From Clostridium sp. CM027 (GTDB taxonomy: Bacteria; Bacillota; Clostridia; Clostridiales; Clostridiaceae), in assembly GCF_024730565.1 (NCBI RefSeq), contig NZ_CP077725.1, positions 682,001 to 746,000 on the forward strand: DNA of 64,000 bases, given 5' to 3'. The notes under the pieces are model-generated. The model saw nothing but the letters and a program-made list of their open reading frames with translations, ran no database searches and was not told the DNA's origin. The translations under genes were made by a program, and so were the position numbers. Shown here in pieces: positions 1 through 7,897 of the stretch; position 1 is the stretch's first letter; the number at the start of each line of letters is the position of its first letter.

Positions 1-2
1 GG

Positions 3-254
3 AATGCACTTACCTTATTTAAGACCCTATATTATATTGCATACCTAGATATTATAATTTTAGTTATATTGAAAATTTCACCAGTTTCATCATTGCTGGT
101 AATTTTAACTATAATACCATTGAATAAAAATATAAAATTATTTCACCAAAACCCTATTAAAAGTGAAACCTTCATTTTATCCGTGAAAAATTTTGCATTA
201 ATGAACATGACTCACATCATATTAGTATTAATAGCGCTTATATTTAATTGGTAG
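3..254 (+). CDS. C-terminal part of an integral membrane protein, possibly UbiA-type prenyltransferase (5' end outside window)
   Basis: The frame is open from the left edge to a TAG at 252-254 and encodes about 83 residues dominated by hydrophobic stretches, with the sequence LSVKNFALMNMTHIILVLIAL near the end. The pattern of a hydrophobic segment, a short basic loop (NKNIKLF), a SVKNF-like motif and a last helix resembles the C-terminus of UbiA-family prenyltransferases such as MenA. That is recognition by eye, not a search. If right, the enzyme would attach a prenyl chain to an aromatic or lipid acceptor in the membrane. Its stop codon overlaps a small hairpin that is also the left end of the IscB element, so that element sits directly against the 3' end. 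It could be another polytopic membrane protein. Confidence 0.45.
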   Translation, partial: NALTLFKTLYYIAYLDIIILVILKISPVSSLLVILTIIPLNKNIKLFHQNPIKSETFILSVKNFALMNMTHIILVLIALIFNW

Positions 255-286
255 GTGTCAACTACCAACTACCCTAAAGGGTAGTG
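248..286. repeat. left-end hairpins of the IscB element
   Basis: Two small dyads sit side by side: TTGGTAG/CTACCAA (248-268) and the palindrome CTACCCTAAAGGGTAG (269-284). The second, followed by TG, recurs with one extra G at the other end of the element (2093-2110). Subterminal hairpins are the recognition features of IS200/IS605-type single-strand transposons. The exact left boundary cannot be fixed by eye. Confidence 0.5.
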
Positions 287-494
287 GCTTGTAGGAGTAA
301 ACAAGTCGGTTGAATAGCCTAAGACTTAACAGACTACGTTATGTGAGAATATATAGGTACTTCAAGATACTTCTCTAGTCTTGAACACTACGGTCTAATT
401 TTAAACATCTCTGATGGTAGGAGAAGTGAGTTAGATATTCAAAACCTTGCATAACATTGGCGAAGAGAACCAACTCTGAAAGGAGGTAGACTTT
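287..494 (+). ncRNA. candidate omega RNA (HEARO-type guide RNA) of IscB
   Basis: About 208 noncoding bases lie immediately upstream of iscB, where omega RNA is known to be encoded in such loci. The segment begins with a nested stem (GGCTTGTAGG... pairing with a later ...AATAGCC; inner hairpin CTTG/CAAG) and contains several further dyads. It ends in AACCAACTCTGAAAGGAGG, which also serves as the ribosome binding site of iscB. In characterised systems the guide is the 5' extension lying outside the left end of the element, so here it would be about 16 nt upstream of position 287, inside the CTACCCTAAAGGGTAG palindrome. The fold was judged by eye; ends are approximate. Confidence 0.6.
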
Positions 495-1898
495 ATGATA
501 GTCTACGTATTAAACAAAATAGGAAAAGCATTAATGCCTACTACACCTAGAAAATCTAGGTTATTGCTAAAACAAAAGAAAGCAAAAGTTGTAACAATTA
601 AGCCATTCACAATTCAATTAATTTTTGGTAGTAGTGGATACAAGCAGGATATTACATTAGGAATTGATAGTGGATATAACAATGTTGGATTTTCTGCTGT
701 AACTGAAAAGAAAGAATTAATTGTAGGTGAATTAACATTACTACAAGGTATGAAAGAAAGATTATTAGAAAAGTCAAGATATAGAAAAATAAGACGTTCA
801 AGATTAAGGCATAGAAAAACTAGATGGAGCAATAGGACAAAATCAAAACCAAAAGGGTGGTTAGCACCTAGTTTACAACACAAATTAGATTCTCATATTA
901 AGTTTATTGATAGTTTATATAAGATATTGCCAATAACTAAATGTATTATAGAAGTTGCGAGCTTTGACATTCAAAAAATGAAGAATGACAATATTAGTGG
1001 AGTAGAATACCAACAGGGAGATATGATGGCATTTTGGAATACTAGAGAATATGTACTTCATAGAGATAATCACAAATGTCAAAATCCTAACTGTAAGAAC
1101 AAAGGCAAAGAACAAATATTAGAAGTACATCATATTAAATTTAAAAGTCATGGTGGAACAGATTCTCCTAGTAATTTAATAACTTTATGTAACAAGTGCC
1201 ACACTTCTCCTAACCATAAAAAAGGAAAATTCTTATACGATTGGTGTATGGAAGGTAAGAAAGTTAGAGGATTTAAAGATGCTACCTTTATGAGTATGAT
1301 TAGATGGTATTTAGTCAATAAGTTAAAAGAAAACCATAGTAATATTGAGACAACTTATGGCTATATAACAAAAAATCATAGGATTGAAAACAAAATAGAA
1401 AAAACTCATTATAATGATGCTTTTGCTATAGTTAAAGGTATTAACCAAGTTAGAAATTCAAAGATATTTGAGGTTAAACAAGTAAGAAGAAATAATAGAA
1501 GTTTAGAAAAATTTTATGATTCTAAATATATTGATATACGAACTGGAGAAAAAGTAAGTGGTGGAGATTTAAACAACGGCAGAAGAACTAGAAATAAAAA
1601 TTTAAATTCTGAAAATTTACATCAATATAGGGGTAAGAAGCTATCAAAAGGACAGAGAAGAATAAGAAAGGTTAAATATTTCTATCAACCTAATGATTTA
1701 GTTAATTATGAAGGAAAAATTTATAGTGTTAAAGGGACTCAAAATGGTGGAGCATATATAAGATTAAACGAAATTAAGAAAGTTCCTAGAGTTGATTTAT
1801 TAACGCCTTATAAGTTTATGAAAGGATTTGTGTATGGATTATACATCAAGGAATCACAGCAAATACTTGATAATGGTGCATTTAATATTTGTTTGTAA
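495..1898 (+). CDS. iscB: IscB RNA-guided nuclease (OMEGA system, Cas9 ancestor family)
   Basis: The 467-residue product has the IscB domain order. An N-terminal PLMP-like segment (VYVLNKIGKALMP, residues 3-15) is followed by RuvC-I with GIDSGYNNVGF (Asp58), and an arginine-rich bridge helix (about 93-112). RuvC-II has IIEVASFD (Glu153), and an HNH domain contains CQNPNC, EVHHIKFKSHGG (His212/His213) and LCNKCH. RuvC-III has HYNDAF (His305, Asp308). All catalytic residues seem present, so DNA cleavage of both strands is possible. The start is fixed by AAAGGAGG eight bases upstream. The C-terminus overlaps the start of the transposase remnant in another frame, so the last ~25 residues may be read-through of that gene. 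The family is known to use an upstream omega RNA. Activity itself is inferred. Confidence 0.9.
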   Translation: MIVYVLNKIGKALMPTTPRKSRLLLKQKKAKVVTIKPFTIQLIFGSSGYKQDITLGIDSGYNNVGFSAVTEKKELIVGELTLLQGMKERLLEKSRYRKIRRSRLRHRKTRWSNRTKSKPKGWLAPSLQHKLDSHIKFIDSLYKILPITKCIIEVASFDIQKMKNDNISGVEYQQGDMMAFWNTREYVLHRDNHKCQNPNCKNKGKEQILEVHHIKFKSHGGTDSPSNLITLCNKCHTSPNHKKGKFLYDWCMEGKKVRGFKDATFMSMIRWYLVNKLKENHSNIETTYGYITKNHRIENKIEKTHYNDAFAIVKGINQVRNSKIFEVKQVRRNNRSLEKFYDSKYIDIRTGEKVSGGDLNNGRRTRNKNLNSENLHQYRGKKLSKGQRRIRKVKYFYQPNDLVNYEGKIYSVKGTQNGGAYIRLNEIKKVPRVDLLTPYKFMKGFVYGLYIKESQQILDNGAFNICL

Positions 1899-2076
1899 GT
1901 ATCGCATGCAATTGTTAATTAAATATGGCAATCAAATCAAGCAAATATTGAATGATATTGCCGAAGAAAAACATTTTTGGAATGAGCGTATACTTTGGGG
2001 AGATGGTTATTTTGCTTGTAGTATCGGAAATGTAAACAAGGAAATTATTGAAAAATATATTCAAAGTCAAGGATAG
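1828..2076 (+). pseudogene. tnpA: IS200/IS605-type TnpA (Y1 HUH transposase) with internal deletion
   Basis: The 82-residue frame keeps the start of a Y1 transposase (YLIMVHLIFVCKYRMQLL) and its end (GDGYFACSIGNVNKEIIEKYIQSQG). Intact members are about 130-150 residues. The HUH metal-binding segment (normally DHxHLL-like) that should lie between is missing, so the protein cannot nick DNA. The C-terminal helix with a tyrosine (KYIQSQG) is still recognisable. It overlaps the 3' end of iscB in another frame, which fits the compact layout of IscB/TnpA elements. The element would now depend on a TnpA supplied in trans. Confidence 0.8.
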
Positions 2077-2090
2077 TGAGGGCTTACATC

Positions 2091-2111
2091 CACTACCCTA
2101 AAGGGGTAGTG
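2091..2111. repeat. right-end hairpin of the IscB element, overlapping the Tn3 terminal repeat
   Basis: CACTACCCTAAAGGGGTAGTG can fold into a hairpin with a TAAA loop and nearly equals the palindrome at 269-286. Its right half is also the first nine bases of the Tn3-family 38-bp repeat starting at 2103. Confidence 0.55.
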
Positions 2112-2140
2112 CTCGCAAAGCGTAAATTTACAACGTTAAG
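2103..2140 (+). repeat. Tn3-family 38-bp terminal inverted repeat, left
   Basis: The repeat starts with GGGG, ends with TTAAG and reads inward to the right. It matches the inverted copy at 8795-8832 at most positions and is the partner of the shortened copy at 33805. Confidence 0.8.
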
Positions 2141-2354
2141 CCAGTTATTTACAATTTGATACTATTATTTTAATGTTCTGACTTAGAATTAATATGTAAT
2201 AGTTCTAACTCAAAAAAATATATAATATCAATATAAAGCATTGATATAGCTAGGGTTTGATCGCTAAATGATAAAGCTCTTATTTTTTTGCTCAAAACCA
2301 GTTAGTTAAAGTATAATTATAGTATTGATAACACTAACTAAGCGAGGGATAAAA
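2141..2354 (+). promoter_or_regulatory. conserved leader/promoter region of the transposon integrase
   Basis: This noncoding stretch is nearly repeated (about 88% by eye) at 33823-34041, with the two copies ending just after the same ATGGC start. It contains a dyad GTTAGT/ACTAAC around TATAATTATAG just upstream of the GAGGGATAAAA ribosome binding region, suggesting a promoter with an operator. Conservation in a deletion derivative suggests that it may also hold recombination (res-like) sequences. Confidence 0.5.
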
Positions 2355-2804
2355 ATGGCAAATGATAAAATGAAAAAAGGAAGCAAAACAGTAGATCCAA
2401 TAAAAAGTAAAAGAGAAATTCAGGCAGTAAAAAATTATCTGTTTGGGAAAAATTTAAAGATTATACTATATTTGTTGTAGGTATAAATTCAGCTCTAAGG
2501 GTAAGTGATATTGTAAAATTAAAATGGGAGGATGTTTTTTATGAAATTGGAGAACTAAAAAAAGAAATTAGGCCAATTGAAAAAAAGACAAGCAAACAAA
2601 AAGTTTTTCCTATAAATGAATCTATGAAAAAAGCTCTTTTGGGGTATTTTGAGCATATAGATAAGCCATCTGATGATGAGTATATTTTTAAATCAAGACA
2701 AGGAGGCAATAGCCCTTTAAGTGTAAAAATGGCCTGGAGGATATTCAATGACATACAGGATAATGTAAAGCTAAGTACTCATATAGGGACCCATAGTATG
2801 AGAA
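2355..2804 (+). pseudogene. tyrosine recombinase/integrase, frameshifted and cut by a group II intron
   Basis: The N-terminus MANDKMKKGSKTVDPIKS is followed by a frameshift near 2440. The next frame reads DYTIFVVGINSALRVSDIVKLKWEDV, which carries the box I arginine (ALRVSDI) of tyrosine recombinases, and continues to THIGTHSMRS, the start of the HxxR motif. The gene stops there because group II intron sequence begins at 2805. The C-terminal half, with the catalytic tyrosine, is absent. Such integrases are known beside tnpA in some Tn3-family elements, where they resolve cointegrates. Confidence 0.75.
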
Positions 2805-3657
2805 GTGCGACTTGTTTCTAAGTGAAAAGCTTAGACTAATTAGTTGATTGAATTCAAAAATTAGAACTGTTATAACAAAAAGTAGAATGAAAGGGTAACG
2901 CCTTGAAATGCTTTCTCTAAGTCTCCGACTAGCGTGGTGGTGAGTAAACACCTAAATGTTAGAAGCTCGGTGAAGTTGGCTGAGAGTACACCGTAAGTAG
3001 AAGAAATACCATGCCTACACGAATAGCGAACCAGAGGTGGTCGAGTGTATGATAGGCCGGGAGTCTATAAAATATTTATGGTTAGGATGTTCATAAGAAC
3101 TGACGAAATTGGGAATGTACGGGTCTTTATGCTGAATACTTAAAAATGAGTATAACACATATGTGTTTGTGAGTGTGGACAAGTAAGATTTTCTTATATG
3201 AAAATCCATATAATGTTACAGGCATTATCAAGCTTACAAGACTTATACCAATGACCTAAGGATATATGTAAAGATAGTAATAACGGAACAAGGGAAGCTT
3301 GGAATACGGAGGGTTTATTCCCCATGAAGTAGTGATAAGGAAAACGCACGTATAACTTATCTTAATCCAAGTGAAAGTGGTGGCATAAAGCTACAATGGA
3401 TTCTGTAACGGTCTCCTAGCAATAGCCACTAGACAAATTGTTATTTGAAAATTAAATACTGAATAATTCAAGGTTCTGGTGAGACTAAGAGAAATGAAAT
3501 ACCGTAAGGGGTAGTAATTGACTTGAAGGAAAACTTTAAATTAGAGAAAAGACAGAAACTAAGAAATAATGAATATTATAATATGCAAGACGTATTTGAC
3601 AATCTGTATAAAGACTCTAAGGAAGGCAAAAGATTTACTAATCTAGTAGTAAACTAG
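2805..3657 (+). mobile_element. group II intron, 5' portion with start of its reverse transcriptase
   Basis: The stretch begins with GTGCGACTTG, matching the 5' GUGYG start of group II introns, placed inside the integrase HxxR codons. About 700 bases of structured, ORF-free sequence follow. From 3532 a frame reads KLRNNEYYNMQDVFDNLYKDSKEGKRFTNL, which matches the first residues of group II intron reverse transcriptase/maturases. It is cut at 3651-3657, where Tn3 transposase sequence begins. No domain V or 3' splice site is present, so the intron cannot splice. This dates the intron insertion before the deletion that fused it to tnpA. Confidence 0.75.
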
Positions 3658-4262
3658 GATTCGCAGTTCAGCTCTGTATAATTAGATTTGCAGGGTGGAC
3701 CTTGATGGATTTTGAAAATATACCTTATGAAATAATATTGTATATTGCAGAACAATTAAAAATCAGTACTTTTGAATTTCAATCATAAAAGCGACAGCCC
3801 ACAAGATATGAACATTTAGAAGAAATATTAAAACTATATGGATATAAGAGATTTAAAACTAAAGACAGAGTAACTATTTTTATCCTTGATTATTAATCAG
3901 ACGAAGATTTCAGAAGAAAAATCCAGATAGGATTGAATAAAGGTGAAGCAATGAATGCACTGGCTAGAGCCATATTTTTTGGTAAATATGGAATGCTTCA
4001 TGAAAAAGATATTCAAGGACAGTTACAGAGAGCTACTGCTTTAAGTATAATTATAAACTCCATAACTCTTTAGAATACCATGTACTTACCTAAAGCAGTT
4101 GAGAAACTTAAGGAAAAAGAAGGAGTTGACAAATCTCTTCTAAGACACGTTTCTCCACTTGGATGGGAACATATTAATTTTATTGGTCAGTATAACTTTG
4201 ACAATAATTCTGATTACAATTTAATAGATAATATGAGACCTTTGAGGGATATATTACAATAA
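3651..4262 (+). pseudogene. tnpA: Tn3-family transposase TnpA, N- and C-terminal ends only
   Basis: The first part reads KLGFAVQLCIIRFAGWTL and then TRYEHLEEILKLYGYKRF, which is the N-terminal DUF4158 domain of Tn3 transposases. After 3890 the sequence jumps to the extreme C-terminus: FRRKIQIGLNKGEAMNALAR, DIQGQLQRATAL and LLRHVSPLGWEHINFIGQYNF. Roughly 800 of about 980 residues, including the DDE catalytic core, are missing, and several stop codons interrupt the rest. The last 18 codons also end the derivative at 34042-34095. A middle piece of a related transposase lies at 11655-12536 and another at 60991-61191. Confidence 0.85.
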
Positions 4263-4815
4263 TTTATAAAAATTAGAATTATATTTACCGTAATGATATA
4301 CTAACAAATAGGTCGTATATGTAAAATATTTAAAAAAAGGAGGAAATGAAATGGCTGAACTAATAACGTTACCATTATTGTTTGAAATGGGTGAAATGAA
4401 ATTTTATATTTAATCAGTTGTAATTAAAAACAATGATGATTTAATTTTAATTGACACAGGTTATCCTATGTTTTTGTCAGTAATAGAAAAAGCTTTTGAG
4501 CAAAATAGGTTGGATATCAGAAATCTTTAACAAGTTATTTTAACTCACCACGACCATGACCATATGGGAGCAGTAAAGGAACTTGTAAAAAAATATCCTT
4601 CTGTAAAGGTGAAGTGTTCCGCAGAGTGTTAAACGGCAAATTATAACTAATTGAAACGTCATTTTATTTCTATTATTAATATGTGATTTACGTCAGATTA
4701 TACCTATAAAATCACTTTATCAATAAGAAAAAATCACTTTATTAATATAATTTCTCTTAGCCGGCAGGCCACTTTTATATAAAAAATGAGTAGCAATAAT
4801 AGCTACCCAAACATG

Positions 4816-5139
4816 TTAGGTTAAATCAATATATTCAGCGACAGCTTGTAATGCGTGAGCCACAGTTATGGCATCTACTTTATTCATAATCTCACGTAAG
4901 CGTTCAGAGTTCCAAAATAAATCATTTAAGGTAGAAAGATGACAGCCTACATCATAATCAGGAATACAAGCAAAATTACCATAACTTGTTTTGCCTATAA
5001 CTACAATAAATCTACTTCTACTTTCAATCTTAAGCTCGTAATGACTGCCAAATTTAGTTAATTTAGTTATCATCCCAGACCAGTTTTCTGTTTTTTTGCC
5101 CGTTTTCATTGTACACTTAAATTTAATTGGCATAGACAA
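4816..5139 (-). CDS. small DUF6618-like protein of the transposon
   Basis: The 107-residue basic N-terminal/acidic C-terminal protein has YELKIESRSRFIVVIGKTSYGNFACIP and a tail DAITVAHALQAVAEYI. By recollection it resembles the DUF6618 family, small proteins of unknown role found in Firmicutes mobile elements; this was not searched. It is the last gene of the transposon, 23 bases after the ATPase gene, with CCTCC-type complement (AGGAGGAT) just upstream of the ATG. It may act in target choice or regulation, but nothing in the sequence shows this. Confidence 0.5.
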   Translation of the reverse strand: MSMPIKFKCTMKTGKKTENWSGMITKLTKFGSHYELKIESRSRFIVVIGKTSYGNFACIPDYDVGCHLSTLNDLFWNSERLREIMNKVDAITVAHALQAVAEYIDLT

Positions 5140-5162
5140 TCCTCCTAAAAAATAATTTACGG

Positions 5163-5966
5163 TTAACGAAGCGATATTTCATTGGCTGCAGCCATTATTG
5201 TGTCCGTGTCAATTATTGTTTTTTCGTGCTGCGCACCTATTATTAAAGACTTTGTTAATATCATATTTAGACGTCTTATAGAACCAGCGCAGCTGCTATA
5301 TGCAGCTAAAATGGCATTATCATCAATTATTTCAGAAGAAGCACCTGCCAATGAGAGTCTAGAATGAATGTATTCTATAGCCTCAGTCTCTGAAAGTCCT
5401 TCAAAATCATAATTTATTATGATCCTTTGCTTTAATGCTTCATGTATCTGTTTTTCTAAGATGTTATTAAGTATAGGGTGGCCTATTAAAACCAGTGAAA
5501 AACAATCCTTTGAGTCCATAGAAAAATTCATGAGTAGTTTTAATTCCTTTAATATGTCGTTACTCAAATACTGTGCTTCATCCCATACAAGTATGTAATG
5601 AAGACGTTTGTCACTGCTCATGCTTTCCATATAATCTTTTATACTTTTAAACATATCTGATTTACGAGAGGAAGGTTCAAGTCCTAAGGAGATACAAAAC
5701 TGACGATAAAACTCAGTAGTAGTTACGGTAGTAAGGCAAAGATAAATAACCTTTGCTAAATTCGGATTGACTTTCTTCGCGAAACATCTAAGAGCAAAAG
5801 TTTTTCCAGACCCAGCCGAAGCCGTAAATAATCCAATGCCTCTAGTTTCATTAATATAATCAAGTCTTGATATCATTTCTTTTAAATCCCTTGATATATA
5901 TGCATCTTTTTCTTTAATGCCTTTTTCAAAAGGGTTTAAGCTCATACCATAAAACTGCTTAAACAT
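5163..5966 (-). CDS. ExeA/TniB-like AAA ATPase, transposition helper
   Basis: The product of about 267 residues starts MFKQFYGMSLNPFEKGIKEKDAY, the typical start of ExeA-like ATPases. It has Walker A GLFTASAGSGKTFALR (residues ~46-60) and Walker B YILVWDEAQYLS. A sensor-like region (LVLIGHPILNNIL) and a C-terminal helical lid (AYSSCAGSIRRLN) follow. In Mu and Tn5053-type systems such an ATPase (MuB, TniB) binds target DNA and activates the DDE transposase. The start at 5966 was chosen because the frame then opens directly with the conserved MFKQFYG; it overlaps the end of the transposase gene by 8 bases, indicating translational coupling. Confidence 0.8.
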   Translation of the reverse strand: MFKQFYGMSLNPFEKGIKEKDAYISRDLKEMISRLDYINETRGIGLFTASAGSGKTFALRCFAKKVNPNLAKVIYLCLTTVTTTEFYRQFCISLGLEPSSRKSDMFKSIKDYMESMSSDKRLHYILVWDEAQYLSNDILKELKLLMNFSMDSKDCFSLVLIGHPILNNILEKQIHEALKQRIIINYDFEGLSETEAIEYIHSRLSLAGASSEIIDDNAILAAYSSCAGSIRRLNMILTKSLIIGAQHEKTIIDTDTIMAAANEISLR

Positions 5967-7215
5967 ATTTAACACCATCCTTTGAATAGTCTATATTAAG
6001 TGGGTTTTTACGTTTAGTTTTACCATTTTCAACCTTGTTTGTTTTTCTAATGCTATATTTAATCTTCTCATAATAGATATAACCACTGTCCAGGTCATCA
6101 GGTAGATACCGCACTTCAACCTTCTGTTTTATAAATTGCATAGGTACATCATAAGAGGTTTTATCAATGCTTATAGTTGCATCATTATTTACTCTGCGTT
6201 GTACGCGATTCATAAAACAATTATCTAGCCATTCACTGTTAGATGCTACTTTCACATGAGCTAAATCGCTCTTATATCTATCAATAGGGCGCTGATTTGT
6301 AGAAGAATGAATAGTTATGTTATGCTTATTAATATAGGTGAATAATTCATCATTTAGCTCCGCTAAGGAGGAAATGGATTCTACATCTAAAGCATTTAGC
6401 CATCTACTTTTTAATGTCCTGAAATTTCTTTCTACCTTTCCTTTTGATGCTCCATCTCTTACCATTGTGTGGAGCTCTACTATTCCAAGAGAGCCGCATA
6501 TAAGGCTTAATTGTTCATTTCTGTACGGAGAACCATTATCCAAGTAGATCTTATTGGGAATTCCATACCTAGCTACAGCCTCTTTAAGTACTTTCTGAAA
6601 GTTATAAGAATTATCATTGTAAAAGAATCTACCGCCTACTATTAGCCTAGACTTATCATCTATTAGCATAATTACGTACGTCCGCTTACGCTCACCATTT
6701 TCAGTTATAAATGGACCGTAACACGTGTCTCCTTGATACATACCAGTTGCAAACTCTTCTTCAAAAGCTTTTCTATCTTTCATGTTGATACATCTAGCAG
6801 ATTTAAGGTCCTTGTTTTTTATAAACCGCTGAACTGTCGAAATTGATACATCATTTTCTTTAATAAAGCCATCTTCGATGAGTTTATAATATATAAGCGT
6901 AGCATTAATTCTAGGGAAGTTGTTTTTTAAAGTGTATATCTGCTCTATGGCTACATCACTTAGCTTTCTGGTTTGACCTATATCGCTACGCGTCTTCGGA
7001 AGAAGGGCATCAAAACCAAATCTATTATACTCTGATTCCCAATTAGAAAGCGTCCCCGGGCTATACAAAACTGAATTACCGTTAGGTAATTTTACAGGGT
7101 TAATAGAAACACGTCTATAATAAGCAATTTTAGATTGCTCAGTAAAAGTATTATTTATAGCATCTATTAGTGCTAATCTAATAGATGCTATTTCGATTAT
7201 TTCTTTGTTATTCAT
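5959..7215 (-). CDS. DDE transposase/integrase of Mu/TniA-like type
   Basis: The 418-residue protein has an N-terminal helix-turn-helix region (YSPGTLSNWESEYNRFGFDAL) and a second HTH (INATLIYYKLIEDG...STVQRFI). The rve/DDE core has the first Asp in MYQGDTCYGPF (Asp163 region) and the second in IYLDNGSPYRNEQ. The Glu lies in GASKGKVERNFRTLK. A C-terminal beta-barrel with IDKTSYDVPMQFIKQKVEVRY follows, like Mu-type transposase C-terminal domains. All catalytic residues are visible. Its neighbours (AAA ATPase, zinc protein) and TGT...ACA ends support DDE-type cut or copy transposition. Confidence 0.85.
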   Translation of the reverse strand: MNNKEIIEIASIRLALIDAINNTFTEQSKIAYYRRVSINPVKLPNGNSVLYSPGTLSNWESEYNRFGFDALLPKTRSDIGQTRKLSDVAIEQIYTLKNNFPRINATLIYYKLIEDGFIKENDVSISTVQRFIKNKDLKSARCINMKDRKAFEEEFATGMYQGDTCYGPFITENGERKRTYVIMLIDDKSRLIVGGRFFYNDNSYNFQKVLKEAVARYGIPNKIYLDNGSPYRNEQLSLICGSLGIVELHTMVRDGASKGKVERNFRTLKSRWLNALDVESISSLAELNDELFTYINKHNITIHSSTNQRPIDRYKSDLAHVKVASNSEWLDNCFMNRVQRRVNNDATISIDKTSYDVPMQFIKQKVEVRYLPDDLDSGYIYYEKIKYSIRKTNKVENGKTKRKNPLNIDYSKDGVKYV

Positions 7216-7321
7216 TTATCATCACCTCTAGAAAAATGGTATCACATGGGCATTCCAATGACCATTATCGTATTAAGTGGTATGGATAAATTAAAATGAA
7301 GAAAATATGGTTATAGTTAAA

Positions 7322-7897
7322 TTATGACGTTCCTTGAAAAAACGATAAACCATTTTGCTTGAAAAATTGTATTATAAAGTTCTCAATTTCATCAAAAGAG
7401 CTATTTATGATATGCTGTATAAAACTTAAATTTGAAATAAGCTTTTCCTCTAAAAGGCCAAGCCATAGCTGTTTATGTTCTTTAAACTTCTTTAAAATTC
7501 GATAGAATGTAGATATAGCAATTCCATAATGCTCACACATACCTTCCACGGAGCGATATTTATGTACAAGATAGTCATGGATGAGGGATACAGTGAATTT
7601 AAAACTAAATGACATATACGGCACAATTACCGAAGGTAGGAGGGCATGGGTATGTCCACAGGATGAACAAATATATCTGAGAATGGTGATCGTATTATCT
7701 TGAGCAGTATTATTCCCATAGGTCACAAGATGACGTTTGTAAGAATCAAATGAGGATAATGCATGTTTAGCGCCACAAAATGGACATACTAAAGTCGCTG
7801 TATTGACCGTGCTTACATATTTATCAAAGGCAGCTATCTCATTTTTAAAAGAAATTTGATTAAAACACTTGTATAATTGTGAAAATAGTCTTATCAT
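7322..7897 (-). CDS. DUF6431-like zinc-ribbon HTH protein of the transposon
   Basis: The product of about 191 residues carries two CxxC pairs (LVCPFCGAKH and YICSSCGHTHAL), forming a likely zinc ribbon. A helix-turn-helix-like stretch (YRSVEGMCEHYGIAISTFYRIL) follows. This combination, beside a DDE transposase and an ExeA-like ATPase, matches the DUF6431 family known from Firmicutes mobile elements; the role is unknown but DNA binding is likely. The start was placed at MIRLFSQLYK because the upstream codons of the open frame cross a strong hairpin (about 7938-7976, AAGGGAGAAC pairing with GTTCTCCCTT). No strong ribosome binding site is visible. Confidence 0.65.
   Translation of the reverse strand: MIRLFSQLYKCFNQISFKNEIAAFDKYVSTVNTATLVCPFCGAKHALSSFDSYKRHLVTYGNNTAQDNTITILRYICSSCGHTHALLPSVIVPYMSFSFKFTVSLIHDYLVHKYRSVEGMCEHYGIAISTFYRILKKFKEHKQLWLGLLEEKLISNLSFIQHIINSSFDEIENFIIQFFKQNGLSFFQGTS

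Noticed and set aside
614-1115. Minus-strand open frames inside iscB (89 and 66 codons)
   Set aside because: They lie antisense to a clear nuclease gene, have no ribosome binding site and show no domain.
2821-3209. Small open frames within the intron region
   Set aside because: The region is structured intron RNA; the frames lack start signals and similarity.
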